A stretch of 64,000 nucleotides of DNA from Pelomonas sp. Root1237 (GCF_001425055.1 NZ_LMDK01000016.1:974637-1038636), one strand, 5' to 3'; positions 44,413 through 52,791 are shown, counted from the stretch's first letter. Translations and numbers: made by a program. The notes: generated from the letters alone by a model not told the origin.

Positions 44413-45588
44413 TCACTCCGTGAAGTCTTCCTCGGGCTCGGGTGCCCAGCCCGGCTTGTTGTGCGGGTCGAGCTCCGGCGGCACATGCGGATGCGGCACA
44501 TCCGGGCGGGCCATGTTGCGCGAGGCCAGGGCGGCGCGCAGCTGGTAAACGTACGCCAGCACCTGGGCCACGGCACCGAACAGCGCGGCGGGAATCTCGT
44601 GGTCGACCTTGGCATGGGCGTAGAGGGCGCGGGCCAGCACCGGCTGCTGCAGCACCGGCACCTTGCTCTCCTTGGCCAGGTCGCGGATCTTCATGGCCAG
44701 CAGGTCGGCGCCCTTGGCGATGACCTTGGGCGCGGCCATCTTGCCTTCCTCGTACTTCAGCGCGACGGCGTAGTGGGTCGGGTTCATGACCACCAGGTCG
44801 GCCTGCGGCACGGCGGCCAGCATGCGGCGCTTGGCCATTTCGCGCATGATGGCGCGCATCTTGGCCTTGATCTCGAGGTTGCCTTCAACCTCCTTCATTT
44901 CCTGCTTGACCTCTTCGCGGCTCATGCGCATGCGGCGCAGCCAGAGCTGGCGTTGCAGCGGCACGTCGATGGCGGCAAACACCGCCAGCGCGACGGCCAG
45001 CAGGCCGAGGCCCCCCATCAGCTGCTGGCCCGCGTAGGCCAGGGCGGACGGCAACGGCACGGACATGATGCCGACATAGGCCGCCAGGCGGTCCTTCAGC
45101 ACCATCGCGCCGACGATGCCCAGCACCAGGGCCAGCAGCACGGCCTTCAGGGCCGAGCCGAACCCCTGGCCGGTGAACAAGCGGCCCAGGCCGGCGAGGG
45201 GGTTGAGATGGCTGAACTTGGGCGCGAGCGGCTTCATCGTCCAGTTCCAGCCGCCGCTGGCCAGGTTGCTGGCGATGCCGACGATCACCAGCACCGCGGC
45301 GATCGGCCCCATGACGGCGGCGAAGGCCAGCGTCATCTCAGCCAGCCGCTCGCCCATGAAACCCTTTTGCGCCAGCAGGCGGGCGTCGAAATGCAGGCCG
45401 GTGATCAGCATCTGGCGCAGCTTCTCGACAATCTGCGGCGCGCCCACCGACAGCACGGCGCCGCCAGCGACCATCATGGCGAAATGCGGCAGGTCGCGCG
45501 AGCGCGGCAACTGGCCCTCGGCCCGGGATCTTTCGATCTTCTTGGGCGAGGCGGGTAAGTTGCGATCCTGTGCGTCGTGGTCGGCCAT
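44413..45588 (-). CDS. flhB: FlhB, export switch protein
   Basis: A 391-residue export component. Four membrane segments lie in the N-terminal about 210 residues (for example LRQMLITGLHFDARLL region, LAFAAVMGPIAAVLVIVGIA). The cytoplasmic domain contains the autocleavage motif NPTH (about residues 269-272, MNPTHYAVALKYEEGKMAAP), which switches export from rod/hook to filament substrates. It is first in the flhB-flhA-flhF-flhG-like-fliA transcriptional direction. A FliA-like TCAAGTTT lies about 45 bases upstream. Confidence 0.97.
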   Translation of the reverse strand: MADHDAQDRNLPASPKKIERSRAEGQLPRSRDLPHFAMMVAGGAVLSVGAPQIVEKLRQMLITGLHFDARLLAQKGFMGERLAEMTLAFAAVMGPIAAVLVIVGIASNLASGGWNWTMKPLAPKFSHLNPLAGLGRLFTGQGFGSALKAVLLALVLGIVGAMVLKDRLAAYVGIMSVPLPSALAYAGQQLMGGLGLLAVALAVFAAIDVPLQRQLWLRRMRMSREEVKQEMKEVEGNLEIKAKMRAIMREMAKRRMLAAVPQADLVVMNPTHYAVALKYEEGKMAAPKVIAKGADLLAMKIRDLAKESKVPVLQQPVLARALYAHAKVDHEIPAALFGAVAQVLAYVYQLRAALASRNMARPDVPHPHVPPELDPHNKPGWAPEPEEDFTE

Positions 45589-45611
45589 GGTGGTGCTGCA
45601 GCTGAACCGAA

Positions 45612-45638
45612 TTGTTCGAGGCAGCCGCTGAAACTTGA
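45612..45638 (-). promoter_or_regulatory. FliA-like promoter motif upstream of flhB (weak)
   Basis: On the minus strand TCAAGTTT, 11 bp and TCGAACAA. The -35 equals that before flhA, but only four of eight -10 positions match the FliA consensus. Confidence 0.35.
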
Positions 45639-45759
45639 GCGAGAAAAGCAGGGTGGATGCCCGGCTAATCCCAGCCGGGCCGCAGCGCGCCGGACCAGGT
45701 GTGCAGGATTGCCGCCGCCAGGGTGGCGAGGCCGGCGCGGCTCACGCTAATCTCGGACC

Positions 45760-46512
45760 GTGCCCCGCTCTGCCCGCCTGCTCACGCTGTTGGCCGCGTC
45801 CTGCGCCGGCGCAGCCCTGGCCCAGGCGGAACCGTTGGCCATCGAGTACCGCGACAAGCCGCCCTACAGCTACACGGTGGACGGCAAGCCGGCCGGCTTC
45901 CTGATGGAGCGCACCGCCAAGCTGCTCAAGCGCGCCGGCATCGAGGCCCGTTATGCCGAGGTGCCGATCCGCCGCACGCTTCAGAATCTGCAGGCCAACC
46001 TGGCGGCGCTGTGTTCACCGGGCCTGTACAAGAACCCCGAGCGCGAGGCCTTTGCCCGCTTCTCCCTGCCCATCCACCGCGACCGGCCGCATGTCGTGCT
46101 GGCCCATGCCAGCGTCGCGGCACAGATCCGCGCCATCCCGCGCGTCGCCCAGCTTTTTGCCGATGCTTCGCTGCAACCCGGCGTTCTGGATGGTGTGTCT
46201 TACGGCCCGCAGCTGGACCAGTTCCTCGCCACGGCAGCCAAGCCGCCCTTGCGCGCCCAGCTGGCGCCACTGCAGCTGGCGCGCATGGTGGGAGTCCGCC
46301 GCGCCGACTACATGCTGATCGACGAGGAAGACCTGAACTGGCTGCGCAAGGACCCCGAATTCGCCCCCCTGCCCCTGGTGCGCATCGAGTTCGCCGACAT
46401 GCCGCGCGGGGAACTTCGCTACCTGGCCTGCTCCCTGCAAGTCAAACCACAGACGCTGGACAAGCTCAATCAGGCCATCCGCGAGCTGCCGCCCGAAGCG
46501 CAGGCCGACTGA
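45760..46512 (+). CDS. Periplasmic solute-binding-protein-like (SBP family 3-type) orphan
   Basis: A 250-residue protein from GTG. A signal peptide (SARLLTLLAASCAGAALAQA) leads to a family-3 binding-protein fold: LAIEYRDKPPYSYTVDGKPA, GFLMERTAKLLKRAGIEARY and RADYMLIDEEDLNWL. There is no membrane anchor, permease or ATPase partner nearby. It is a distant counterpart of the protein at 14296, also an orphan placed between flagellar operons. It is divergent from flhB with a 171-base gap. Possible roles are ligand sensing or an accessory to a distant transporter. Confidence 0.72.
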   Translation: MPRSARLLTLLAASCAGAALAQAEPLAIEYRDKPPYSYTVDGKPAGFLMERTAKLLKRAGIEARYAEVPIRRTLQNLQANLAALCSPGLYKNPEREAFARFSLPIHRDRPHVVLAHASVAAQIRAIPRVAQLFADASLQPGVLDGVSYGPQLDQFLATAAKPPLRAQLAPLQLARMVGVRRADYMLIDEEDLNWLRKDPEFAPLPLVRIEFADMPRGELRYLACSLQVKPQTLDKLNQAIRELPPEAQAD

Positions 46513-46548
46513 GGCGCCAAAGAGAAAAGCCGGGCGGCCCTGGCGCGT

Positions 46549-47127
46549 TCAGAAGCGCTGGCGGAACCCCAGCGTGATGGGCACGGCGTCGGTACGGGCG
46601 CCACTGGCATCGCTGGCGCGAAGATAGTCCCAGCTCAATTCCAGCGTCGCGGTTTCGGTGGTGCGCCAGCCGATGGAAAAGCCCAGCGTGGGCCGCACGT
46701 CATGCTTGGTGCTGCCGCCGGCAGAAGCATTGACGAAGGCGGCGCCGGCGCGCCAGGTGGCCTCGACATGCTGCCCCCACCGCACGGCCCAGGCGCCGCC
46801 CAGTACGGCAGCACGGAAATGTGCCGAGGTGGCCGGGCCGTAGAAGTCGGCGCCGAAATTTGCCTTGCCGAAGTCCACGTACCAAGCCTCGACGGCGGAG
46901 ACGCCGAAGCGGTAGCCGGCGCCGACCTTGAGGGAGGTGGCACTGCCTTTGCGGCAGCGGCAGAGGATGAAGCCGGGTTCGGACTCATAGTGGGTGCCAC
47001 CGACGGCAACGTCGCCGTACCAACCGATGCGCGAGTCCGGCGCACTGGATTGAGCCTGGGCCAGCGGTGATGCGACGGCCAGCATGGCGGCCGCCAGGGC
47101 GACAGCCCCCTGTTTGATTCGGATCAT
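46549..47127 (-). CDS. Outer-membrane beta-barrel protein of unknown role
   Basis: About 192 residues. The start at 47127 was chosen for a signal peptide (MIRIKQGAVALAAAMLAVAS...LAQAQ) and an AGGGAAG site upstream. The mature chain has amphipathic strands (WYGDVAVGGTHYESEPG, SLKVGAGYRFGVSAVEAWYV, PTLGFSIGWRTTETATLELS) and ends in Phe (TLGFRQRF), typical of small eight-stranded barrels. An unusual CRCRKG segment with two cysteines lies near residue 55. It sits between the binding-protein gene and cheZ, on the cheZ strand. No functional assignment is possible. Confidence 0.65.
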   Translation of the reverse strand: MIRIKQGAVALAAAMLAVASPLAQAQSSAPDSRIGWYGDVAVGGTHYESEPGFILCRCRKGSATSLKVGAGYRFGVSAVEAWYVDFGKANFGADFYGPATSAHFRAAVLGGAWAVRWGQHVEATWRAGAAFVNASAGGSTKHDVRPTLGFSIGWRTTETATLELSWDYLRASDASGARTDAVPITLGFRQRF

Positions 47128-47233
47128 TTGACTTCCCTGATGTTGTTGATGCCCGCCCGTCTGCGGGCGCGGCGGCGTTTGTAGCAGAAGCCTGCCGCCC
47201 ACCCAGCGAGCGGCATCACCCATTTCGGGACAA

Positions 47234-47259
47234 GAAAAAGCCCGCCGAACGGCGGGCTT
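47234..47259 (-). terminator. Intrinsic terminator of the motAB-cheYZ unit
   Basis: A perfect 9-bp stem AAGCCCGCC/GGCGGGCTT with a 4-base loop, followed on the minus strand by TTTC. It lies 22 bases after the cheZ stop. Confidence 0.9.
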
Positions 47260-47281
47260 GATGCGGGGAGCGCGAAGCGCT

Positions 47282-47917
47282 TCAGAAGCCGAGACTGGCC
47301 AGCAGATCGTCGACCTCGCCCTGGTTCGTGACGACGTCGGTACGACCCTCGGCGTTGACGACCGGGCCCTGCAGGATGGTCGGGTCGACCTTCTCGCGCT
47401 GCTCGGGCGGCACGACCTGCACCAGCAGCTTGACGAGGCTGTCTTCCAGGTCGTTGGCCAGCTTCACGACCTTGGCCACCACCTGGCCGGTCAGGTCATG
47501 GAAGTCCTGGGCCAGCATGATGTCCGTCAGATGGCCGTCAATGCTCGCGGTGCGGTTCTCGACATCCTTGACGAAGTTCATCACGGCGCCACTGGCAACG
47601 GCGCGCACCGGATCGGCAACGATGGCAGCAGCCAATTCCTTGGTCGCCCGGCTGATGCCGGCGTGCTCGCCCTTGGCCTGGTCGACGGAGTTCAGCACCT
47701 TTTCGGCGGCGGCGGCGGTCTTCTCCGCGATGTAGCTCAGGCGGCTGCGCGCATCGGGCAGGCCGTCGGTGGCCACCTGCAGCTTGGGCATGACGCCCAG
47801 GCGCTGCATGGTGTCGTGCAGCGTGCGCGTGATGGTGCCAAGTTGCTGAAAGACTTCGGGCGAGACGAGCAGCGGCTCCTGGGCCTTGCCCAACTGCTCC
47901 AGTTGATCCATCGACAT
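47282..47917 (-). CDS. cheZ: CheZ, CheY-P phosphatase
   Basis: A 211-residue helical phosphatase. The catalytic segment is QDFHDLTGQ at residues 137-145, with D141 and Q145 as the catalytic pair. The C-terminal CheY-binding peptide is EVDDLLASLGF. It dephosphorylates CheY-P and resets motor direction. It follows cheY by 21 bases. No cheA, cheW, cheR or cheB lies in this window, so the core signalling genes must be elsewhere. Confidence 0.96.
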   Translation of the reverse strand: MSMDQLEQLGKAQEPLLVSPEVFQQLGTITRTLHDTMQRLGVMPKLQVATDGLPDARSRLSYIAEKTAAAAEKVLNSVDQAKGEHAGISRATKELAAAIVADPVRAVASGAVMNFVKDVENRTASIDGHLTDIMLAQDFHDLTGQVVAKVVKLANDLEDSLVKLLVQVVPPEQREKVDPTILQGPVVNAEGRTDVVTNQGEVDDLLASLGF

Positions 47918-47938
47918 GACAGTCCCCTTTTGGTGTTG

Positions 47939-48331
47939 TCAGGCCGCGGCGGCCAGCTTCTGCATGATCTTGAGGACTTTTTCTTCCAGCGTCGCCTTCG
48001 TAAAGGGCTTGACGATGTAGCCCGCAGCACCCGACTGGGCGGCCAGCACGATGTCTTCCTTGCGCGCCTCGGCGGTAACCATCAGCACGGGCAGGTGCTT
48101 GAGGTTGGGGTCTTCCTTGATGGCCTTCAGCAACTCGAAGCCCGTCATGTTGGGCATGTTGATGTCGCTGACGACGAAATCGAACTTGGCGCCCTTGAGC
48201 ATGTTCAACGCCTCGACGCCGTCCTCGGCCTCTTCGCAGTTGTTGTAGCCAATCTCCTTGAGCAGGCCGCGCACGATGCGGCGCATGGTGGAGAAGTCGT
48301 CGACGACCAGGAATTTCATATCAGTGCTCAT
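47939..48331 (-). CDS. cheY: CheY, chemotaxis response regulator
   Basis: A 130-residue stand-alone receiver, with D11-D12 acidic pair, phospho-acceptor D56 ([16 protein letters not shown]), the T-A-E segment at about 86-88 and K108 (YIVKPF). In phosphorylated form it binds FliM at the motor switch. It is placed between motB and cheZ, with 55 and 21 bases respectively. Confidence 0.97.
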   Translation of the reverse strand: MSTDMKFLVVDDFSTMRRIVRGLLKEIGYNNCEEAEDGVEALNMLKGAKFDFVVSDINMPNMTGFELLKAIKEDPNLKHLPVLMVTAEARKEDIVLAAQSGAAGYIVKPFTKATLEEKVLKIMQKLAAAA

Positions 48332-48386
48332 GGCGATCCTCTCTCGGGTGCAGGCGGTATTTCAGGGTCAGCACGCAGTCTAGTTT

Positions 48387-49361
48387 CTAGCGAGCCGGCG
48401 CCGACGATTGAGTTTGCGGCATTTTTCCGTTCTGCGGCACTTGCGTGGACTCGGTCTGCGCAGGCGCTGCGTCGGCTTCGGGCTCGTCGGGCACGTTCTT
48501 CAGCACGGCGTCTTCGGCGTCGCGGTTCATGACGATGATGCTGATGCGCCGGTTCAGCGCGCCGTTGGGGTCCTTGGCGTCGAGCAGCTTGCTGGCGGCC
48601 AGGCCTTGCACGCGCAGCATGCGCGCCTCCGACAGCCCGCCCGCGACGAGCTCACGGCGCGAGGCATTGGCGCGGTCGGCCGACAACTCCCAGTTGCTGT
48701 AGCCCTTGTCGCCGCCGGGGAAGGCCTGGGCGTCGGTATGCCCCTCCACCGTCAGGCGGTTGGGCACCTCGGTCAGCACGCTGCCGAGCTCGCGCAGCAG
48801 TTCACGCATATAGGGCTTCACGACGGCACTGCCACTGTCGAACATCGGCCGGTTGCCCTCGTCGACGATCTGGATGCGCAGGCCTTCCTTGGTCATGTCC
48901 AGGCGGATCTGACCGCCTAAAGCGGCGAGCTTGGGGTTCTCGGCCAGCACTTCCTCGACCTTGGTCTTGAGCTGCTCCAGCCGCGCCTTCTCGGCCTTGC
49001 GCTGTTCTTCCTTCAGCGCACGCAAGGTGTAGCTGGCGCGCTTGGCGGCGCTCTCGCCTTCCTTGACCTGGCCGGTCTCGCGCGTGAGGTCCTTGCCGCC
49101 GCCGCGGATGACGCTGGAGGAGTCCCCCGAGCCCGAGCCGCCCAGCATCGCCACCTTCAGGGGCGACTGGAAGAAGTCGGCAATGCCCTTCTTGTCGCCC
49201 TCGGTCGTGGAACCGAGCAGCCACATCAGCAGGAAGAACGCCATCATGGCCGTGACGAAGTCCGCATACGCGATCTTCCACGCACCGCCATGCACCGCAT
49301 GGCCGCCCTTCTTCACCTTCTTGATGATGATGGGCTGGAGTTTTTTCGCGTCGCCAGCCAT
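48387..49361 (-). CDS. motB: MotB, stator peptidoglycan-anchoring subunit
   Basis: A 324-residue stator protein. The N terminus is KKVKKGGHAVHGGAWKIAYA. A single membrane helix contains the proton-carrying aspartate D34 (YADFVTAMMAFFLLMWLLG). The C-terminal OmpA-like peptidoglycan-binding domain has VEGHTDAQAF and LSADRANASRRELVAGG. It is separated from motA by an FR2 repeat of about 108 bases rather than being directly coupled. Confidence 0.97.
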   Translation of the reverse strand: MAGDAKKLQPIIIKKVKKGGHAVHGGAWKIAYADFVTAMMAFFLLMWLLGSTTEGDKKGIADFFQSPLKVAMLGGSGSGDSSSVIRGGGKDLTRETGQVKEGESAAKRASYTLRALKEEQRKAEKARLEQLKTKVEEVLAENPKLAALGGQIRLDMTKEGLRIQIVDEGNRPMFDSGSAVVKPYMRELLRELGSVLTEVPNRLTVEGHTDAQAFPGGDKGYSNWELSADRANASRRELVAGGLSEARMLRVQGLAASKLLDAKDPNGALNRRISIIVMNRDAEDAVLKNVPDEPEADAAPAQTESTQVPQNGKMPQTQSSAPAR

Positions 49362-49380
49362 CAGACGGTCTCCGTGTTTC

Positions 49381-49488
49381 CGGCGCGCGAAGCGCCGCCG
49401 CCCTCAAGCGGCAGCCGTGGAACTGGCTTTGCCAGGCCACTGGGTGCGCCCCCCTGGGGGGGAGCGCCGAAGGCGCTTCGGGGGGGGG
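49381..49488 (-). repeat. FR2 hairpin repeat, copy c (motA-motB gap)
   Basis: On the minus strand it starts directly after the motA stop. It carries CGAAGCGCCTTCGGCGCTC, CCCCCCC AGGGGGG, then CTGGC AAA GCCAG and GTTCCACGGCTGCCGCTTGA. The CTGGC/GCCAG stem replaces the CCGGC/GCCGG stem of copies a and b, a compensatory change on both arms. Confidence 0.82.
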
Positions 49489-50346
49489 TCATTTCTTCTT
49501 CACGTGGCCTTCGAGCTCGGTGAAGCTCGGGCGGTCACCGGAGAACAGCACTTTGCGGCCGAATTCGATGGCCACCTGGGGCGCATAGCCCTGCATGCTG
49601 GCCAGCAGCGTCGTCTTGATGCACTGGAATTCCTTGCCGCCGTCCTCGACCTTTTGTTCCAGCAGGCCGGCCAGCGGCTCGGCGAAGCCGTAGGCCAGCA
49701 GGATGCCCAGGAAGGTGCCGACCAGGGCCGAGCCGATCATGCCGCCGAGCACTGCCGGCGGCTGGCCGACCGAGCCCATGGTGTTCACGACGCCCAGCAC
49801 GGCGGCCACGATGCCGAAGGCCGGCAGGCCGCCCGCCAGGCGCTGCAGCGCGGCAACCGCCGCATGCTCTTCCTGGTGGTGGGTCTCGATCTCGCTGTCC
49901 ATCAGCGACTCGATCTCGTGGGCGTTCAGGTTGCCCGACACCATCATGCGCAGGTAGTCGGTGATGAATTCGGTGACATGGTGGTCGTTGCCAACCACCG
50001 CGTACTTCTGGAACAGCGGCGAGTTGTGCGGATCCTCGACGTCCTTTTCAATGGACATCAGGCCTTCCTTGCGCGCCTTCTGCAGGATGTCGTACATCAG
50101 CGCCAGCAGCTCCATGTAGCGGGCCTTGCTGTATTTGCTGCCCTTGAAGCAAAGCCCCAAGCCGGCGGCCGTCGCCTTGACGACCTTCATCTGGTTGTTG
50201 GCCAGGAAGGCGCCGATGGCCGCGCCGAAGATGGTGATCATCTCGAAGGGCAAGGCGTGCAGGATGACGCCGATGTTCCCGCCGTGAGCGATGAACACGC
50301 CGAAGATGCAGACCATGGAAATGGCCCAGCCGATGATGACGAACAT
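49489..50346 (-). CDS. motA: MotA, stator proton-channel subunit
   Basis: A 285-residue stator protein with four membrane segments: near 1-25 (MFVIIGWAISMVCIFGVFIA), 30-50, about 165-190 (PAFGIVAAVLGVVNTMGSVG) and about 200-225 (MIGSALVGTFLGILLAYGFA). The cytoplasmic loop between the second and third interacts with FliG (ELLALMYDILQKARKEGLMS). A strong sigma-28 promoter-like site lies 28 bases upstream. The downstream order is motB, cheY, cheZ. Confidence 0.97.
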   Translation of the reverse strand: MFVIIGWAISMVCIFGVFIAHGGNIGVILHALPFEMITIFGAAIGAFLANNQMKVVKATAAGLGLCFKGSKYSKARYMELLALMYDILQKARKEGLMSIEKDVEDPHNSPLFQKYAVVGNDHHVTEFITDYLRMMVSGNLNAHEIESLMDSEIETHHQEEHAAVAALQRLAGGLPAFGIVAAVLGVVNTMGSVGQPPAVLGGMIGSALVGTFLGILLAYGFAEPLAGLLEQKVEDGGKEFQCIKTTLLASMQGYAPQVAIEFGRKVLFSGDRPSFTELEGHVKKK

Positions 50347-50374
50347 GCGCGGTTGAGTTTGGGGTGTTCAGGCC

Positions 50375-50401
50375 ATATCGGCCCGGAGCCGGGGGGCTTG
50401 A
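50375..50401 (-). promoter_or_regulatory. Sigma-28 (FliA) promoter-like site for motAB-cheYZ
   Basis: On the minus strand TCAAGCCC, 11 bp and GCCGATAT, about 28 bases before the motA ATG. The -10 matches seven of eight consensus bases. Confidence 0.8.
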
Positions 50402-50435
50402 GCAAGTATGCCGCGCGTCAGTTGCGGCAGTACTT

Positions 50436-51188
50436 TCAATTGGGCCCCTTTGAGACGGCTTTCCCTACAGTTGCATACAACCATACGGGTTGCCCACCCG
50501 GCAGCTGCCAGTTGGCCACGGGCACCACATCGGGCACGGCAAAGTCCAGGCTGACCAGCCAGGATCCCGGCGCCTGCTCGGCGCAGGCCTTCGCCCAGAC
50601 ACGAGGCATGGACTCGGGCCGCTGGAAGACATAGACCAGGGCGAACGGCGCCCAGTCGTCGGCCCACAGGTCTCCCTGGCGCACCATGGCGCCGCGCACG
50701 CGCCAGCGCGCCAGCAAGGCCAGGGGCCGGCTCCATTCGACGCCCTCGACGCGGGCTTGTGGGTAGACGTGCAGCAATTCACGCAGGCCATCGCCGACAC
50801 CGCAGCCGGCGTCCAGCACGCGCGCACCCGGCGACAGGGGCGCCAGTGCCGGCAAACGGGCCAGTGCGCCGCGGGGGGTCGGGAACAGGGGAGCCTCGGA
50901 CCAGGTCCGGCGCGGGTAGAGCCACCACAGCAGCGCCAATGGCACCAGCCACAGCAAGCCCGAAGCCTCACCCTGCCAGCCCAGGGCCAGCACGGAGGCC
51001 GGGAAGCCCAGGGCGACGATCAGGCGGCGCCAGCGCTCGCCATTCAGCCAACCCAAGGCTGCGGCGACGGCTGCACCCAGCGCCAAGGCCGGGCCGGGTG
51101 ACAGGCCGGCAAAAAGCGCGGCCGCATAAATGAACCAGGCCGCCAGCCAGCTCAGCAGAGCGGGCAGCGGCCAGCGAGCAATCCACAT
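50436..51188 (-). CDS. Class I SAM-dependent methyltransferase with N-terminal membrane segments
   Basis: About 250 residues. The start at 51188 opens with hydrophobic helices (ALLSWLAAWFIYAAALFAGL, ALALGAAVAAALGWL, LIVALGFPASVLALGW, LLWLVPLALLWWLY). A Rossmann methyltransferase domain follows, with motif I VLDAGCGVGDGLREL and the acidic strand VEGVEWSRPLALLARW. The substrate is unknown. It lies 25 bases downstream of flhC and ends 35 bases before the motA promoter, so it is probably transcribed with flhDC. A link to motility is positional only. Confidence 0.8.
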   Translation of the reverse strand: MWIARWPLPALLSWLAAWFIYAAALFAGLSPGPALALGAAVAAALGWLNGERWRRLIVALGFPASVLALGWQGEASGLLWLVPLALLWWLYPRRTWSEAPLFPTPRGALARLPALAPLSPGARVLDAGCGVGDGLRELLHVYPQARVEGVEWSRPLALLARWRVRGAMVRQGDLWADDWAPFALVYVFQRPESMPRVWAKACAEQAPGSWLVSLDFAVPDVVPVANWQLPGGQPVWLYATVGKAVSKGPN

Positions 51189-51213
51189 ACCCGAGAGGGT
51201 AGCGGAGTGTGAG

Positions 51214-51750
51214 TTAGTGCATCTGGATGGAACCCTGCGCGCGGCCCTTGCCAGCGCGTGCGGGCGGGTTGCACAGGCCGCAGACGAAATGGCGGGCGAT
51301 CTCGTGCGGGTGGGTGACGAACTGGCCATTGCACTTGGCGCACTTGGTCAGGGTCAGCATGCCGTTGTCGACGAACTTGACCAGGCGCCAGGCACGCGTG
51401 ACCGACAGCATGGCTTCCAGGCCCTGGGCCGTCGTCTGCTCCTGGTAGAGCTGGTAGGCCTTGATGACGGTGTCGATCTCGTCCATCTCCGCGGCCTTGT
51501 TCAGGTACTCGTGGATGTTCAGGAAGAGGCTGGCGTGGATGTTGGGCTGCCAAGTCATGAACCAGTCGGTCGAGAAGGGCAACTGGCCCTTGGACGGCGA
51601 CTTGCCGCTCACTTCCTTATAGAGGCGCAGCAGACGCTCGTAGGACAGATCGGTTTCCGACTCCAGCACCTGCAGGCGGGCACCGAGGTGGATCAGCTGA
51701 ACGGCACGGTCGATCTGCTTGGCTTCGGTGAGGATGCTTTTGACGCGCAT
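51214..51750 (-). CDS. flhC: FlhC, flagellar master regulator subunit
   Basis: A 178-residue subunit of the FlhD4C2 activator. Conserved segments include AVQLIHLGARLQVLESETDL, SYERLLRLYKEVSGKSPSKG and the four-cysteine zinc site CAKCNGQF plus CGLC. It switches on class II flagellar promoters with sigma-70. It is 35 bases after flhD. Confidence 0.97.
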   Translation of the reverse strand: MRVKSILTEAKQIDRAVQLIHLGARLQVLESETDLSYERLLRLYKEVSGKSPSKGQLPFSTDWFMTWQPNIHASLFLNIHEYLNKAAEMDEIDTVIKAYQLYQEQTTAQGLEAMLSVTRAWRLVKFVDNGMLTLTKCAKCNGQFVTHPHEIARHFVCGLCNPPARAGKGRAQGSIQMH

Positions 51751-51785
51751 GGTGTGGCTCCGGAATCAGTAAGGGCGGTTCTAGA

Positions 51786-52106
51786 TCAGGCGTGCTCGTG
51801 GCGGCCGGCGATCAGGATGGAGGCGTGCAGGCGGCTGACGCTCTCGTTCGCACCGGGCTTGCTGTGGTTGGTCAGCAGGCCCCACACCAGGTCGTCACTC
51901 ATGCGGAAGGCGCACAGCAGCGTGTTGCCGGAAGCGATCTTCATGATCTGCGCCGGGCTCAGCGTGCCAATCAGCGTGGCCGTGTCCTCGCTGATGCCCA
52001 GGCGGTACAGGGCCTGTTCGCGGTCGGCGCGGATCAGGCTCTGGGCCAGCATCAGGTAGGACAGGTTGGCTTCACGGATCTCGGCGAGCATTTGGTCGGT
52101 GTTCAT
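51786..52106 (-). CDS. flhD: FlhD, flagellar master regulator subunit
   Basis: A 106-residue helical partner of FlhC. The family N-terminal stretch is LAEIREANLSYLMLAQSLIR, followed by DREQALYRLGISEDTATLI. It is the first gene of the flhD-flhC-methyltransferase unit. Upstream, 161 bases separate it from the terminator of the preceding TPR gene and must contain the class I promoter. I see no clear operator there. Confidence 0.96.
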   Translation of the reverse strand: MNTDQMLAEIREANLSYLMLAQSLIRADREQALYRLGISEDTATLIGTLSPAQIMKIASGNTLLCAFRMSDDLVWGLLTNHSKPGANESVSRLHASILIAGRHEHA

Positions 52107-52267
52107 GGCGGCTTCCGTCAGAGGTGATGGGGTGTTGCGGATCAGTGAAACGGATTGTGTTGACCCCTCTTCTTTCGCGATATCAGGCTGCGTCGGTGCG
52201 CCACGTCACCTTTTCTGGAAGGTCTTGTCAGCCAAATTCCTACAGCCGCGTCGGGCTTGCCGGCGCC

Positions 52268-52309
52268 CAAAAACCAAGGCCCCGGCAGCTCGCGCTGGCC
52301 GGGGCCTTG
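52268..52309 (-). terminator. Intrinsic terminator after the TPR gene
   Basis: A 12-bp perfect stem CAAGGCCCCGGC/GCCGGGGCCTTG with an 11-base loop. On the minus strand it is followed by GTTTTTGG. It separates the TPR gene from the flhDC promoter region. Confidence 0.88.
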
Positions 52310-52329
52310 AAGGTGTGAAATTTGTCGCG

Positions 52330-52791
52330 TCAGCCGCGCTGCAAGCGGTGCAATTCCATCATGGCGACCGGCATCAGTTCTGGCGACTCGGCGCGCAGGC
52401 TGTCAGCGCCGGGGCCCGACTGCAGCGCAGTCAGCACCTCGATCGCCCGCTTCTTCTCACCGCGGCCGGACAACGCAAAGCCCAGGGTGTAGAGGCTGGG
52501 GCCATGATCGGGCTGGATCTTCAGCGCGCGCTCGGCGCTGGCAGCGGCCTGGTCGTGGCGGCCGGCCACGAGCAGCAGCGCACCCATGTCGGCCAGCAGC
52601 TCGTGGCTCATGGGCTCGTCAGCCAGGGCGTCCTGCAGGATGCCCAGGCCCTGGCCCAGGTTGCCCCGGGCGGCCTCGGCAAAGGCAGCATTGCGGGCGC
52701 GGGCCAGCAGCATCAGGGGTTCCTCCAACGGCGTGGCGGCGGTGGGAAGGTGAACAGCTTTTTGACGGGTCGAGGCGGACAAGGCGGGCAT
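52330..52791 (-). CDS. TPR-repeat protein
   Basis: A soluble protein of 153 residues. The start at 52791 is supported by GGAG six bases upstream. It has two to three tetratricopeptide-like helix pairs between residues 30 and 130 (LGILQDALADEPMSHELLAD, AAASAERALKIQPDHGPSLY, GFALSGRGEKKRAIEVLTAL). TPRs mediate protein contacts; the partner is unknown. It is a single-gene unit between the flagellin cluster (divergent) and flhD, with its own terminator. Confidence 0.8.
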   Translation of the reverse strand: MPALSASTRQKAVHLPTAATPLEEPLMLLARARNAAFAEAARGNLGQGLGILQDALADEPMSHELLADMGALLLVAGRHDQAAASAERALKIQPDHGPSLYTLGFALSGRGEKKRAIEVLTALQSGPGADSLRAESPELMPVAMMELHRLQRG

